A stretch of DNA of 64,000 nt, taken from assembly GCF_001302265.1 (NCBI RefSeq), contig NZ_LHQM01000003.1, forward strand, positions 1-64,000, given 5' to 3'. The position numbers and the translations under genes were made by a program. Positions 49,606 to 58,583 of the stretch are shown piece by piece. Within the stretch, counting starts at the first letter, position 1. Each line of letters begins with the position of its first letter. Under the pieces are notes generated by a model that was given only the letters and a program-made list of their open reading frames with translations, was not told the origin of the DNA and did no database searches. Source of the stretch: Streptococcus phocae (GTDB lineage Bacteria; Bacillota; Bacilli; Lactobacillales; Streptococcaceae).

Positions 49606-51079
49606 TAATACCAGCCATTAATTTTTCAATACGTGGTGCATAAAGCAATAAGAGGAGACCAAATACAATAGTAGTTGCTCCTACAACACCATAATAAGTG
49701 ACTTGATGATTAGTGGTGTAGAATTTAACAATTTGTGCGTTAATAGCTTGTGCCGCAGCATTACTTAGAAACCAAATTGACATCATTTGTGCTTGATAAG
49801 CCTTTGGAGCTAATTTGCTGGTTACTGACAAACCAATAGGTGAGATTAGCATCTCTCCGACGATAACAATAGCCCAACTCATGATTAGCCATAAAGGACT
49901 TACTTTGGCGTTAACTCCAAAGAGTGTTCCAGGAAGCATCATCCATAAGAATGATAGCCCTGCAGCAAATAGTCCATAAGCAAATTTTTTAGATGAAGAT
50001 GGCTGTCTATTTCCTAATTTAGACCAAATCCATGCAAAGAATGGCACATAAAGCATGATAAAGAGTGGGTTAATACTTTGGAAATAGCTAGATGGGAAAT
50101 GAATCTGGTGTCCAAAAAGGGTAAAGTACAGACGTGTTTGTTCATCAGCAAATAGTGCTAATACCACAGAACCTTGCTCTTCAATAGACCAAAATAAAAT
50201 AGAGGCAATAAAGAGCGGGATGTAGGCCCAGACACGTGAGCGCTCAGTTTTACTGATTTTGTCACTAGAGATGATGGTGACAAAGTAATAAATAGGAATT
50301 ACAAGTGCGATGATGGTAAACACATTAATAATGCTATTGATGGTTAATAAATTAACCAAATGAAGCACAATGAGTAAAGCAACAGTCGCTAATGCTACGA
50401 TTCCGATTTGTTTTAGGAGCTTGCTTTTTTCTTGGTCATTAAGTGGATCAGTTGGTGTTAAACTTTGTTCAGACAGGTATTTCTTTCCGTCTTTCACGTA
50501 TTTGACCAATCCTAAAAACATACCAATAGCTGCAAGTGAAAATCCTAGGTGAAAATTGACCTGTTGCCCTAAGTAACCAACTATTGCTGGCGCAATAAAG
50601 GCTCCTAAGTTAATCCCAAAAACAAAAATACTGAATCCAGCATCCCGGCGCGGATCGTTATCTTCGTACAAGCTTCCGACCATATCCGAAACATTTGGTT
50701 TTAAAAGACCTGTTCCTAAAATAATCAGTGCAATAGAAAGAAATAGGGCTGTGCTACCAAAAGGGGTCGCTAGTGCAATATGACCAATCATGATTAGAAT
50801 CCCACCATAGAGAACCGTTTTGCGACTCCCTAGGATACGGTCACTAATAAATCCTCCAATAACAGAGGATAAGTAGACCAAAGAACCGTAAATGGCCATA
50901 ATAGAAGCAGCAGTTGCTTTATCAAACCCTAAACCGCCCTCAGAAACACTATAATACATGTAGTATAGCAAGATTGCTCGCATACCATAGTATGAGAATC
51001 TTTCCCACATTTCTGCAAAAAAGAGTGTAGACAGACCACGAGGGTGTCCTAAAAATGTTTTTTCTTCTTTAGTTTTCAT
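49601..51079 (-). CDS. dtpT: Proton-dependent di/tripeptide transporter
   Basis: This 492-residue POT/PTR transporter has about 14 hydrophobic segments and the signature FFAEMWERFSYYGMRAILLYY (ExxERFxYY). DPRRDAGFSIFVFGINLGAF is the second PTR motif. It imports di- and tripeptides. It has a good promoter with a CodY-like box upstream, in line with control of peptide uptake by amino-acid status. Confidence 0.95.
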   Translation of the reverse strand: MKTKEEKTFLGHPRGLSTLFFAEMWERFSYYGMRAILLYYMYYSVSEGGLGFDKATAASIMAIYGSLVYLSSVIGGFISDRILGSRKTVLYGGILIMIGHIALATPFGSTALFLSIALIILGTGLLKPNVSDMVGSLYEDNDPRRDAGFSIFVFGINLGAFIAPAIVGYLGQQVNFHLGFSLAAIGMFLGLVKYVKDGKKYLSEQSLTPTDPLNDQEKSKLLKQIGIVALATVALLIVLHLVNLLTINSIINVFTIIALVIPIYYFVTIISSDKISKTERSRVWAYIPLFIASILFWSIEEQGSVVLALFADEQTRLYFTLFGHQIHFPSSYFQSINPLFIMLYVPFFAWIWSKLGNRQPSSSKKFAYGLFAAGLSFLWMMLPGTLFGVNAKVSPLWLIMSWAIVIVGEMLISPIGLSVTSKLAPKAYQAQMMSIWFLSNAAAQAINAQIVKFYTTNHQVTYYGVVGATTIVFGLLLLLYAPRIEKLMAGIR

Positions 51080-51111
51080 TGTGACATAACTCCTTGAAAT
51101 GACTAAAAAAT

Positions 51112-51154
51112 ATTTTACCTTAATAAATTAATTATGTCAAATTGTCAGAAATTA
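51112..51154 (-). promoter_or_regulatory. dtpT promoter with CodY-like box
   Basis: Minus strand TTGACA (51135-51140), a 17-bp spacer and TAAAAT (51112-51117). The adjacent AATTGTCAGAAATTA (51140-51154, plus strand) has three mismatches to the CodY box AATTTTCWGAAAATT and touches the -35. Confidence 0.6.
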
Positions 51155-51232
51155 CAGGCAATCATGACAATAATTTCGAATAAATAAGTGAAGAAATCTA
51201 GACTTTCCCAACAATAAGAACGAGGATATGCA

Positions 51233-52456
51233 ATGACAAACTCAACATTTTACGCCAAAATTGGCATCTCTGCCAAAGAGCATGATCAATTTGTGACACA
51301 ACACCCACAAATTAACCTATTGCAAAGTAGTGCCTGGGCATCGGTTAAAAAGCAATGGCAAAACGAGCGCATTGGTATTTACCAAGGTGACAAACAAGTA
51401 GCTTCAATGTCTGTCTTGATAAGACCTCTTCCAATGGGATTCAGTCTTATCTATATTCCGAGAGGACCCGTTATGGATTATGACAATCTTGAATTGGTCA
51501 AATTTACAATTAAAACGTTAAAAACTTATGGAAAAGGTCATAAAGCACTTTTTATCAAATGTGATCCGGCTATTTTGTTAAAGCAATATCAGATAGGAGA
51601 AACATCCAGTGAACTTCCAGCCGGACTAAAAGCCATAGAGCATCTAAAAAAAGCAGGAGCGTATTGGACAGGTTTAACGACAGCTATTTCAGAGAGCATC
51701 CAACCGCGATTTCAGGCGAATATTCATACCCAAGATGATATCGAAAACACATTTGCAAAGCATACCAAGCGTTTAATGAAGGATGCGAAACGCCGTGGGG
51801 TCGAAACTTATCGAGGAAATCAATCTGATATTGAAACGTTCTCCAAATTAGTTGGCCTGACTGAAGAACGTCAAAAGATTTCTTTGCGTAACGAAGCTTA
51901 TTTTAAATCCATCATGGATATCTACGGTGATGATGCTTATTTGCATATTGCAACCATCAATATTTCTCAAAAATTAGCAGACTACAAAAGCCAATTGATA
52001 GGCATCGAGCAAGATATTGCAAGCACAGACCCTCATCAAAAAAAGAGGTTGTCTAAATTACAAGATCAACAACAATCATTGCAAAAATACATTTCAGAAT
52101 TTGAGACTTATGCAGTAACCTATCCAGATAAGGTAGCAATTGCAGGTATTTTATCAATATCCTATGGAAATGTCATGGAAATGTTATATGCTGGTATGAA
52201 TGCTGATTTTAAGAAATGCTATCCACAGTATTTACTCTATCCAACAGTTTTTAAAGACGCTCACGAGCATCAAATCATTTGGGCAAACATGGGAGGCGTT
52301 GAAGGGACACTTGACGATGGCTTAACGAAATTTAAAGCTAACTTTAATCCGACCATTGAGGAATTTATTGGCGAATTCAACATTCCAGTGAGTCCTTTTT
52401 ACCATGCAGCTAATAGTTTTTATAAAATCAGAAAATATCTTCGTCATAAGTCTTAA
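51233..52456 (+). CDS. FemAB/MurM-family aminoacyltransferase
   Basis: This family transfers amino acids from aminoacyl-tRNA to the peptidoglycan stem to build cross-bridges. The 407-residue protein has two GNAT-like halves (LQSSAWASVKKQW and IYIPRGPVMDY early; YPQYLLYPTVFKDAHEHQIIWANMGGVEG late) split by a coiled-coil arm (about 240-290, LADYKSQLIGIEQDIAS..LQKYISE). A single gene stands here; the bridge residue it adds is not known, though alanine is usual in pyogenic streptococci. TTCGAATA at 51175-51182 is a weak competence-box look-alike. Confidence 0.9.
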   Translation: MTNSTFYAKIGISAKEHDQFVTQHPQINLLQSSAWASVKKQWQNERIGIYQGDKQVASMSVLIRPLPMGFSLIYIPRGPVMDYDNLELVKFTIKTLKTYGKGHKALFIKCDPAILLKQYQIGETSSELPAGLKAIEHLKKAGAYWTGLTTAISESIQPRFQANIHTQDDIENTFAKHTKRLMKDAKRRGVETYRGNQSDIETFSKLVGLTEERQKISLRNEAYFKSIMDIYGDDAYLHIATINISQKLADYKSQLIGIEQDIASTDPHQKKRLSKLQDQQQSLQKYISEFETYAVTYPDKVAIAGILSISYGNVMEMLYAGMNADFKKCYPQYLLYPTVFKDAHEHQIIWANMGGVEGTLDDGLTKFKANFNPTIEEFIGEFNIPVSPFYHAANSFYKIRKYLRHKS

Positions 52457-52463
52457 AGAGTCA

Positions 52464-52504
52464 AAAAAAGCCTAAATCCTTTTTTAAAGAACTTTAGGCT
52501 TTTT
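52464..52504. terminator. Terminator after the FemAB gene
   Basis: AGCCTAAA pairs with TTTAGGCT, with A-run before and T-run after. It ends one base before the left guaA-like repeat. Confidence 0.85.
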
Positions 52505-52505
52505 G

Positions 52506-52522
52506 ATATTATTCCCACTCAA
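52506..52522. repeat. Left copy of the guaA 3'-end repeat (candidate att site)
   Basis: ATATTATTCCCACTCAA is identical to 53311-53327, where it covers the guaA stop region. Identity ends sharply at both sides. Confidence 0.75.
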
Positions 52523-52798
52523 TCCTAAGTCAGCCAATTCAACTTTCTTAGGCATTAAAGATTAACTAAGTTGGTATACTCCAAATGCAGATTGGAGATT
52601 AAAAGATAGATAATGATACAAACTTGCCATTATTGAGGTCTGTTACTTTTGAAGTGTCTATCCAGAAAGTCAAGACGTTAAAAGATAAATAGAGCTATAG
52701 TAAGTACAAGATTATAATATTTTATGTTATGACTTTATGTTGTCCTGATATATTTGATATAATATAATGAGTAAATTTTAATTTTTAGGAGGTAATAT
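52523..52798. other. Non-coding left part of the guaA insertion
   Basis: It contains an inverted repeat CCTAAG..CTTAGG just inside the left repeat and the promoter at 52740-52768. No other open frame is supported. Confidence 0.4.
52740..52768 (+). promoter_or_regulatory. Promoter of the small genes in the guaA insertion
   Basis: TTGTCC (52740-52745), a 17-bp spacer and TATAAT (52763-52768). Confidence 0.65.
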
Positions 52799-52978
52799 AT
52801 GGATACGACATATCCTTTAATAGGGATGTTATTTGCAATTTTTCTTATAGGAACATTAAATGATGCAAAACAAAAAGAACAGATAAAAAAGATGCAAAAT
52901 CAGATAGATGATTTATGTAAATTAATTGACATAAAGAACTTGTATCCACGTATTTATCTACGGAGGAAAAAGAGTTGA
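52799..52978 (+). CDS. Small membrane protein with coiled-coil tail
   Basis: This 59-residue protein has a consensus AGGAGG six bases before its ATG and a good promoter. Residues 5-20 (YPLIGMLFAIFLIGTL) form one membrane segment; about 23-45 (AKQKEQIKKMQNQIDDLCKLI) looks like a short coiled coil, and the tail is basic (YLRRKKS). I know no function. The next gene's TTG start overlaps its stop. Confidence 0.65.
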   Translation: MDTTYPLIGMLFAIFLIGTLNDAKQKEQIKKMQNQIDDLCKLIDIKNLYPRIYLRRKKS

Positions 52979-53085
52979 TTTTGCATTTTAAAAATACCGG
53001 TAAAGATGTGAAAGCAATAAAAAAGATAAGGGAATTAACAGGGTTAGATCTTAAAGAAGCAAAAGAATATTTTGATAAAATTTAG
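52975..53085 (+). CDS. L7/L12 C-terminal-domain-like microprotein
   Basis: This frame gives 36 residues from a TTG at 52975, with GGAGG eight bases upstream and an overlap with the previous stop (TTGA). The text VKAIKKIRELTGLDLKEAKEYFDKI strongly resembles the helix-turn-helix of the ribosomal bL12 C-terminal domain (IREITGLGLKEAKDLVE type). It is far too short for bL12 and lacks the hinge and N-domain. It may be expressed with the membrane microprotein. Confidence 0.55.
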   Translation: MILHFKNTGKDVKAIKKIRELTGLDLKEAKEYFDKI

Positions 53086-53190
53086 ACAGACCTCACTTTC
53101 AATCAAGAAAAGTTACACTTTTAACAGATGTAAATGGACAGATTGATGAGAAAAGTGAAAAATCACGTTATTAATTGATATAACAAAAAA
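53086..53190 (+). pseudogene. Possible coding remnant beside guaA
   Basis: An open stretch at about 53112-53174 reads VTLLTDVNGQIDEKSEKSRY then stop, without a start or ribosome site. It may be the tail of a lost gene of the insertion. Weak evidence. Confidence 0.25.
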
Positions 53191-53219
53191 GAAGTTCTGA
53201 AAAGAACTTCTTTTTTGTT
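53182..53219. terminator. Strong bidirectional terminator inside the guaA insertion
   Basis: AACAAAAAAGAAGTTCT and its exact complement form a 17-bp stem with a GAAA loop. It can end both the small-gene transcript and guaA. Confidence 0.92.
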
Positions 53220-53310
53220 AAACTCTGGAGACAATCCAAATATATTTATCTCATTTTATAGTAGTTAAAATGCTGTTAAATCAAGGGTTATTAGCCAAAG
53301 TTACTCTTAT

Positions 53311-53327
53311 ATATTATTCCCACTCAA
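53311..53327. repeat. Right copy of the guaA 3'-end repeat
   Basis: ATATTATTCCCACTCAA covers the guaA stop codon (TTA at 53314 on this strand) and its last codons (VEWE). Confidence 0.75.
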
Positions 53328-54876
53328 CTGTTGCAGGTGGTTTGCTGGTAATGTCATAAACAATACGGTTAACATGGTCAACTTCATTGACGATACGAAC
53401 TGAGATTTTCTTAAGAACTTCCCAAGGTATTTGAGCAAAATCAGCAGTCATTCCATCGACAGAAGTGATCGCACGAATCGCAATGGTGTAATCATAGGTA
53501 CGACCGTCTCCCATAACACCTACAGAACGCACGCCTGTATTGACAGTGAAATATTGCCAAACATCGCGATCTAAGCCTGCTTTAGCGATTTCCTCGCGAA
53601 GGATAGCATCAGACTCGCGGACGGTCTCTAATTTCTCTTCAGTGATAGCTCCCATGACACGGATAGCTAGTCCAGGTCCTGGGAAAGGCTGGCGCCAAAC
53701 AATTTCCTCAGGCATGCCTAAAGCTAGGCCAAGTTCACGCACTTCGTCTTTAAAGAGAGTGTTGAGCGGTTCAATCAACTCAAATTGCATGTCCTCAGGT
53801 AATCCTCCCACGTTGTGGTGAGATTTGATTGTTTGTGCGGTGTCTGTGCCTGACTCAATGATATCTGTATAGAGAGTTCCTTGGGCAAGGAAATCTACTC
53901 CTTTAAGCTTACTTGCTTCGTCATCAAACACATAGACAAATTCATTACCAATGATTTTACGTTTTTTCTCAGGATCTTCAACATCAGCTAATAGGTCAAG
54001 GAAGCGTTTTGAAGCGTCCACTCGAATGATGTTAAGACCAAACTTACCACCGAGCATGCCCATAACCTGGTCACCCTCATTTTTACGGAGTAGACCATGA
54101 TCAACGAAGATACAAGTTAGCTGGTCTCCGATAGCTTTTTGGAGCAAGACCCCAACAACTGATGAGTCCACTCCACCAGAAAGACCAAGAAGTACTTTTT
54201 TATCGCCGACTTGTTTTCTGATATTTTCTATCTGAAGGTCAATAAAATTATCCATTGACCAATCACCACGAGCCCCATAGATGTTAACAGCAAAGTTTTT
54301 CAAAATGTCATTGCCATAAATCGAATGCTTAACTTCTGGGTGGAATTGAATGCCGTATAAGCGTTTAGTTGTGTCTTCTATAGCTGCGTAAGGGCAATCA
54401 ACAGAGTCACCAACCAAGTGGAAACCATCAGGAATTTCAGTAACTGCATCGCCATGGCTCATCAAAACCAATTGCTCATCAGGTGTGCCTGCAAACAAGT
54501 CTGATTGTTTGCGCAAGCGAAGGGTTGACTGTCCGTACTCACGGTTTCCTGCTTGACCAGCAGGAAGCACTTTACCTCCCAAGGTATGGGTAATTAACTG
54601 CATGCCGTAACAGATTCCTAGAATAGGAATTCCGAGGTCAAAGATTTCAGGATCAATCCCAAAAGCATTGTCTGCATATACAGAATTTGGTCCACCAGAT
54701 AAAATAATACCAATTGGATTAATGGCACGTAGCTCCTGAGCGGTAATTTTATGGCTTTTTAGTTCAGAGAAGATTCCAAATTCTCGAATACGTCTAGCAA
54801 TAAGTTGATTATATTGGCTACCATAGTCAAGAACGATAATCTTTTGAACATCATCCAAAATTGAAATTTCAGTCAT
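53314..54876 (-). CDS. guaA: GMP synthase (glutamine-hydrolysing)
   Basis: GuaA converts XMP to GMP. The 520-residue protein has the class I amidotransferase nucleophile LGICYGMQL and HPEVKHS, then the ATP pyrophosphatase loop [11 protein letters not shown] and the C-terminal dimerisation part ending TVEWE. The leader has an AACCAAAAGGTT hairpin. The 3' end lies at the right border of the inserted segment and is intact. It supplies GMP alongside the guaC and xpt functions encoded at 28.9-30.7 kb. Confidence 0.97.
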   Translation of the reverse strand: MTEISILDDVQKIIVLDYGSQYNQLIARRIREFGIFSELKSHKITAQELRAINPIGIILSGGPNSVYADNAFGIDPEIFDLGIPILGICYGMQLITHTLGGKVLPAGQAGNREYGQSTLRLRKQSDLFAGTPDEQLVLMSHGDAVTEIPDGFHLVGDSVDCPYAAIEDTTKRLYGIQFHPEVKHSIYGNDILKNFAVNIYGARGDWSMDNFIDLQIENIRKQVGDKKVLLGLSGGVDSSVVGVLLQKAIGDQLTCIFVDHGLLRKNEGDQVMGMLGGKFGLNIIRVDASKRFLDLLADVEDPEKKRKIIGNEFVYVFDDEASKLKGVDFLAQGTLYTDIIESGTDTAQTIKSHHNVGGLPEDMQFELIEPLNTLFKDEVRELGLALGMPEEIVWRQPFPGPGLAIRVMGAITEEKLETVRESDAILREEIAKAGLDRDVWQYFTVNTGVRSVGVMGDGRTYDYTIAIRAITSVDGMTADFAQIPWEVLKKISVRIVNEVDHVNRIVYDITSKPPATVEWE

Positions 54877-55097
54877 TGTAATCCTTTCATTCTATACCAA
54901 CCTTTTGGTTGATAGTTTTCAACTAATTGTAGCACATTTTCGGAAAATTAGCACAGCATTTTAGACCAAACAGGAGAAAAAGTAGTACTGAAAATAGCGT
55001 GTTGTTAATCCGAACTTGTAGGTCTTTTGTTGATCTGGTCTGTCTTTTTAGGGAAAATATGGTAGAATAAACTAATAATTGACTTGAGGAGTAAGGC

Positions 55098-55796
55098 ATG
55101 CTACCAGCTTATATAAAAATTCACGATGCAATCAAAAAAGATATTGATGACGGTATTTGGGCCATTGGCAGTCGCCTCCCTAGTGAAAGAGACTTGGCTG
55201 ACCATTTTGCTGTCAGTAGAATGACGCTTAGGCAAGCCATCACCTTGCTTGTCGAAGAAGGGCTATTAGAAAGACGTGTCGGAAGTGGCACCTATGTTGC
55301 TAGTCATCGTGTTCAGGAAAAGATGCGAGGGACAACCAGTTTCACAGAGATTGTTCACTCACAAGGAAGAGTTCCCTCGTCTAAGCTAATCTCCTACCAA
55401 AAACAAGTAGCGAGTGATACAGAAGCCAGAGAACTAAATCTTGATAAAACAGATTATGTCATACGCATGGAACGGATACGATATGCTGACAATATTCCTC
55501 TGGTCTACGAAACTGCCTCTATCCCAGAAAAACTAATCAAAACCATTGATCGAACAGACATCACGGAACATTTTTTTAACACGTTAACAGCTAGCGGTTA
55601 CCATATTGGAAAAAGCAAACAAACCATTTATGCCAAAACAGCCAGTGAACGGGTCGCCTCTTATTTGGGAATTGCAAAAGGCCATGCCATTTTGGCCCTA
55701 ACGCAAGTTTCTTATTTTACCGACGGTAAGCCATTTGAATATGTTCGTAGCCAATACGTTGGGGACCGCTTTGAATTTTATTTAGAAAATAACTGA
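55098..55796 (+). CDS. GntR-family regulator with UTRA domain
   Basis: This 232-residue HutC/YvoA-type regulator has an N-terminal winged helix (LPSERDLADHFAVSRMTLRQAITLLVEEGLLERRVGSGTYVA) and a C-terminal UTRA sensor (about 90-230). The sequence is similar to what I recall of the streptococcal NagR (N-acetylglucosamine-6-phosphate responsive), but no nag gene is in the window. GAGGAG precedes the ATG; TGGTAGAAT (55061-55068) may be its -10. Confidence 0.88.
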   Translation: MLPAYIKIHDAIKKDIDDGIWAIGSRLPSERDLADHFAVSRMTLRQAITLLVEEGLLERRVGSGTYVASHRVQEKMRGTTSFTEIVHSQGRVPSSKLISYQKQVASDTEARELNLDKTDYVIRMERIRYADNIPLVYETASIPEKLIKTIDRTDITEHFFNTLTASGYHIGKSKQTIYAKTASERVASYLGIAKGHAILALTQVSYFTDGKPFEYVRSQYVGDRFEFYLENN

Positions 55797-55864
55797 TGAT
55801 TTGAAGGAATATTCCAGCGTTTTACTACTGTTAAAACAGCTTTAATTATGGTAAAATTAAGGTT

Positions 55865-56197
55865 ATGGAAATTGAAAAAACGAATCGCATGAATGCTCTG
55901 TTTGAGTTTTATGCCGCACTATTAACAGATAAACAAATGAATTACATTGAGTTGTACTATGCTGATGATTATAGCTTGGCTGAGATTGCTGAAGAATTTG
56001 GTGTCAGTCGTCAAGCGGTCTACGATAATATTAAGCGAACAGAAAAAACACTTGAAGCTTACGAAATGAAATTACACATGTACTCAGATTACATTGTTCG
56101 TAGTGAAATTTTTGATGAAATCATAGCAAATTATCCCAATGATCAGTATTTGCAAGAAAAAATTTCCATTTTAACCAGTATTGATAATAGAGAGTAA
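55865..56197 (+). CDS. ylxM: YlxM-like signal recognition particle accessory protein
   Basis: This 110-residue UPF0122 helix-turn-helix protein ([37 protein letters not shown]) precedes ffh as in most Firmicutes. YlxM of streptococci is reported to modulate the Ffh and FtsY GTPases. It ends 15 bases before ffh and probably starts at the ATG at 55865 after AAGG. Confidence 0.94.
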   Translation: MEIEKTNRMNALFEFYAALLTDKQMNYIELYYADDYSLAEIAEEFGVSRQAVYDNIKRTEKTLEAYEMKLHMYSDYIVRSEIFDEIIANYPNDQYLQEKISILTSIDNRE

Positions 56198-56212
56198 GAG
56201 GAGTAACTATTT

Positions 56213-57775
56213 ATGGCTTTTGAGAGCTTAACCCAACGCTTACAAGATGTGTTTAAGACCATTCGTGGTAAGAAAAAATTATCAGAATCTGATGTACAAG
56301 AAGTCACTAAAGAAATCCGTCTAGCCTTGCTAGAGGCGGACGTTGCTTTGCCAGTTGTTAAAACCTTTATTAAGCGTGTTCGCGAACGTGCTATCGGTCA
56401 TGAAATTATCGAAACCCTTGACCCAACACAGCAAATTTTAAAAATTGTCAATGAAGAGCTGACCGACATTTTAGGTGCTGAAACAGCTGAGATTGAAAAA
56501 TCACCTAAGATTCCTACGATTATCATGATGGTAGGTTTGCAAGGGGCTGGTAAAACAACGTTTGCAGGAAAACTTGCCAATAAATTAGTCAAAGAAGACA
56601 ATGCTCGACCACTGATGATTGCAGCAGATATTTATCGTCCAGCAGCTATAGATCAGTTAAAAACACTTGGGCAACAAATTAACGTTCCTGTGTTTGAGAT
56701 GGGAACAGACCACTCAGCTGTTGAGATTGTCAGACAAGGATTGGCGCAAGCACGTGACAATCGTAATGACTATGTCTTAATTGATACCGCAGGTCGTCTG
56801 CAAATTGACGAAGCCTTGATGGCAGAACTTCGTGATGTCAAAGCATTAGCACAACCTCATGAAATTCTCTTAGTTGTTGATAGCATGATTGGTCAAGAGG
56901 CAGCTAATGTAGCTCATGAGTTTAATCATCAGTTGAGCATTACAGGAGTTGTTTTAACCAAAATTGATGGTGATACGCGCGGAGGAGCTGCTCTATCAGT
57001 TAGTGAAATCACAGGTAAACCGATTAAGTTTACTGGTACAGGTGAAAAAATCACAGATATTGAGACCTTCCACCCAGACCGTATGTCTAGTCGTATCTTA
57101 GGAATGGGGGATCTTCTCACTCTCATTGAAAAAGCTAGTCAAGAATATGACGAAAAAAAATCATTAGAACTAGCTGAGAAGATGCGAGAAAACACCTTTG
57201 ATTTCAATGATTTCATTGATCAGTTAGATCAGGTTCAAAATATGGGCCCTATGGAAGATCTTCTTAAAATGATTCCAGGGATGTCTGGTAATCCAGCCTT
57301 AGCTAATATCAAAGTTGATGAAAAAGAAATTGCTCGAAAACGAGCTATTGTGTCTTCCATGACACCTGCTGAACGTGAAAATCCTGAATTATTAAACCCA
57401 AGCCGTAGACGTCGTATTGCTGCAGGTTCAGGAAATAGTTTTGTGGAAGTAAACAAGTTTATTAAAGACTTTAATCAGGCAAAAGCAATGATGCAAGGGA
57501 TGATGTCTGGTGACATGACCAAAATGATGAAACAAATGGGACTTAATCCCAATAACTTGCAAAAAAACATGCCTGCAGGTATGCCAGACATGTCTGCCTT
57601 AGAAGGTATGATGGGACAAGGTGGTCTTCCTAACATGCCTGACCTGGGAGCGGATATGGATATGAGCCAATTATTTGGTGGTGGTTTAAAAGGAAAAGTT
57701 GGTCAATTTGCGATGAAACAAGCCATGAAGCGCCAAGTAAATAAACTTAAGAAAGCAAAGAAAAAACGAAAATAA
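56213..57775 (+). CDS. ffh: Signal recognition particle protein Ffh
   Basis: Ffh is the SRP54 GTPase for co-translational membrane targeting. The 520-residue protein has the N domain, the G domain with GLQGAGKTT, DTAGR and TKIDGDTRGG, and a methionine-rich M domain (about 310-520) with repeated GMM/GMPD runs that bind signal peptides and 4.5S RNA. GAGGAG precedes the ATG. A terminator follows. Confidence 0.97.
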   Translation: MAFESLTQRLQDVFKTIRGKKKLSESDVQEVTKEIRLALLEADVALPVVKTFIKRVRERAIGHEIIETLDPTQQILKIVNEELTDILGAETAEIEKSPKIPTIIMMVGLQGAGKTTFAGKLANKLVKEDNARPLMIAADIYRPAAIDQLKTLGQQINVPVFEMGTDHSAVEIVRQGLAQARDNRNDYVLIDTAGRLQIDEALMAELRDVKALAQPHEILLVVDSMIGQEAANVAHEFNHQLSITGVVLTKIDGDTRGGAALSVSEITGKPIKFTGTGEKITDIETFHPDRMSSRILGMGDLLTLIEKASQEYDEKKSLELAEKMRENTFDFNDFIDQLDQVQNMGPMEDLLKMIPGMSGNPALANIKVDEKEIARKRAIVSSMTPAERENPELLNPSRRRRIAAGSGNSFVEVNKFIKDFNQAKAMMQGMMSGDMTKMMKQMGLNPNNLQKNMPAGMPDMSALEGMMGQGGLPNMPDLGADMDMSQLFGGGLKGKVGQFAMKQAMKRQVNKLKKAKKKRK

Positions 57776-57782
57776 GCACAAC

Positions 57783-57819
57783 AATTGCCTTGTCAGCTAG
57801 TTTTGACAAGGCAATTTTA
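57783..57819. terminator. Terminator after ffh
   Basis: AATTGCCTTGTCA pairs perfectly with TGACAAGGCAATT, then TTTAT. Confidence 0.85.
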
Positions 57820-57847
57820 TATTCATTTATTTGAAAAGGTAAACGAA

Positions 57848-58540
57848 TCAAATCTCTAATGGCATAAAGTTGGCAATAATCTTACCAATAATGCGAGGAT
57901 TTTCTTCAAATGGGGCAAATTTATCAGAGTATGTTTTATTAAAAGACACTAGCCGTAGCCCGTTTTCCTCACGGTAAACTTTTTTAATGTAAGTCTGCCC
58001 ATCCCACTCGACAGCATAAATAGCGCCGTCATAATCAAAATTAGTCTGTTTAATCAGAACCACTTCACCATTTAAGTAGGTCGGCTCCATCGAATCTCCA
58101 AAAACCCAAGAAGCAAAATCATAGTCTAATTGCTCATCGTGAAAAACCAAATCAAAATTACCATCTCCAAAATAAGAGTAACCAGTTCCAGCAGATAGAC
58201 TTTCATAGACACGATAAGGGTATCGTTTTGGTTGTTTATTGGTTACAAGAGAAGTATTTGATTGTTCTAGGAGAAGCTCCTCAGCATAGCGAATGGTTTT
58301 TTCTCGGTTTAAAGTGGTCAATTGATGATAAGGAAGTAGTAGGCGATGATGTGGGTTAAAGTAATCTGCTGAGACATTAAATAACTTGAGTAACTGATCA
58401 AAGTGCTTTTGACTGGGATTATTTTGCCCATTTTCCCAGTGAGAGATAGTCATCTTATTAACCCCTAGCAAGGCGCCTAATTGGGCTTGGCTCATTTTTT
58501 GCGCCAAGCGTCTTTTTTTCAATTGTTTTCCAGCGAACAT
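57848..58540 (-). CDS. LexA-like repressor with S24 peptidase domain (HdiR type)
   Basis: This 230-residue protein has an N-terminal Cro/CI helix-turn-helix (MSQAQLGALLGVNKMTISHWENG) and a C-terminal self-cleaving domain. It has a likely Ala-Gly cleavage site (LSAGTGYSYFG), the nucleophile Ser in VFGDSMEPTYL and the Lys in TYIKKVYRE. This is the layout of lactococcal HdiR, a repressor cleaved on DNA damage. AGGAG precedes the ATG. A perfect palindrome overlaps its promoter, suggesting autoregulation. No prophage is adjacent. Confidence 0.9.
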   Translation of the reverse strand: MFAGKQLKKRRLAQKMSQAQLGALLGVNKMTISHWENGQNNPSQKHFDQLLKLFNVSADYFNPHHRLLLPYHQLTTLNREKTIRYAEELLLEQSNTSLVTNKQPKRYPYRVYESLSAGTGYSYFGDGNFDLVFHDEQLDYDFASWVFGDSMEPTYLNGEVVLIKQTNFDYDGAIYAVEWDGQTYIKKVYREENGLRLVSFNKTYSDKFAPFEENPRIIGKIIANFMPLEI

Positions 58541-58553
58541 GTATTAGCTCCTA

Positions 58554-58583
58554 AATTTAGTAACGTTTTAACGTTACTAAATT
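58554..58583. promoter_or_regulatory. Palindromic operator at the HdiR-like gene
   Basis: AATTTAGTAACGTT (58554-58567) and its exact complement (58570-58583) have a 2-base centre. It overlaps the -10 TATAAT on the minus strand (58581-58586); the -35 TTGAAT lies at 58604-58609, 17 bp away. Confidence 0.8.

Larger units (their letters stand above)
52506..53327. mobile_element. Small insertion remnant at the guaA 3' end
   Basis: The 17-bp direct repeat at 52506-52522 and 53311-53327 brackets about 790 bp of very AT-rich DNA with two small genes and a possible gene scrap. The guaA 3' end is a known integration site of genomic islands. No integrase remains, so this is a remnant or a passively excisable cassette. 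Confidence 0.6.

Noticed and set aside
55021-55097. TGGTCTGTCT upstream of gntR as a NagR/YvoA operator
   Set aside because: Only a half-site without the complementary arm; too weak to call.
57848-58540. The S24/HTH gene as a phage CI repressor of a resident prophage
   Set aside because: No phage gene adjoins it, and it sits between ffh and xerS as a single chromosomal gene.
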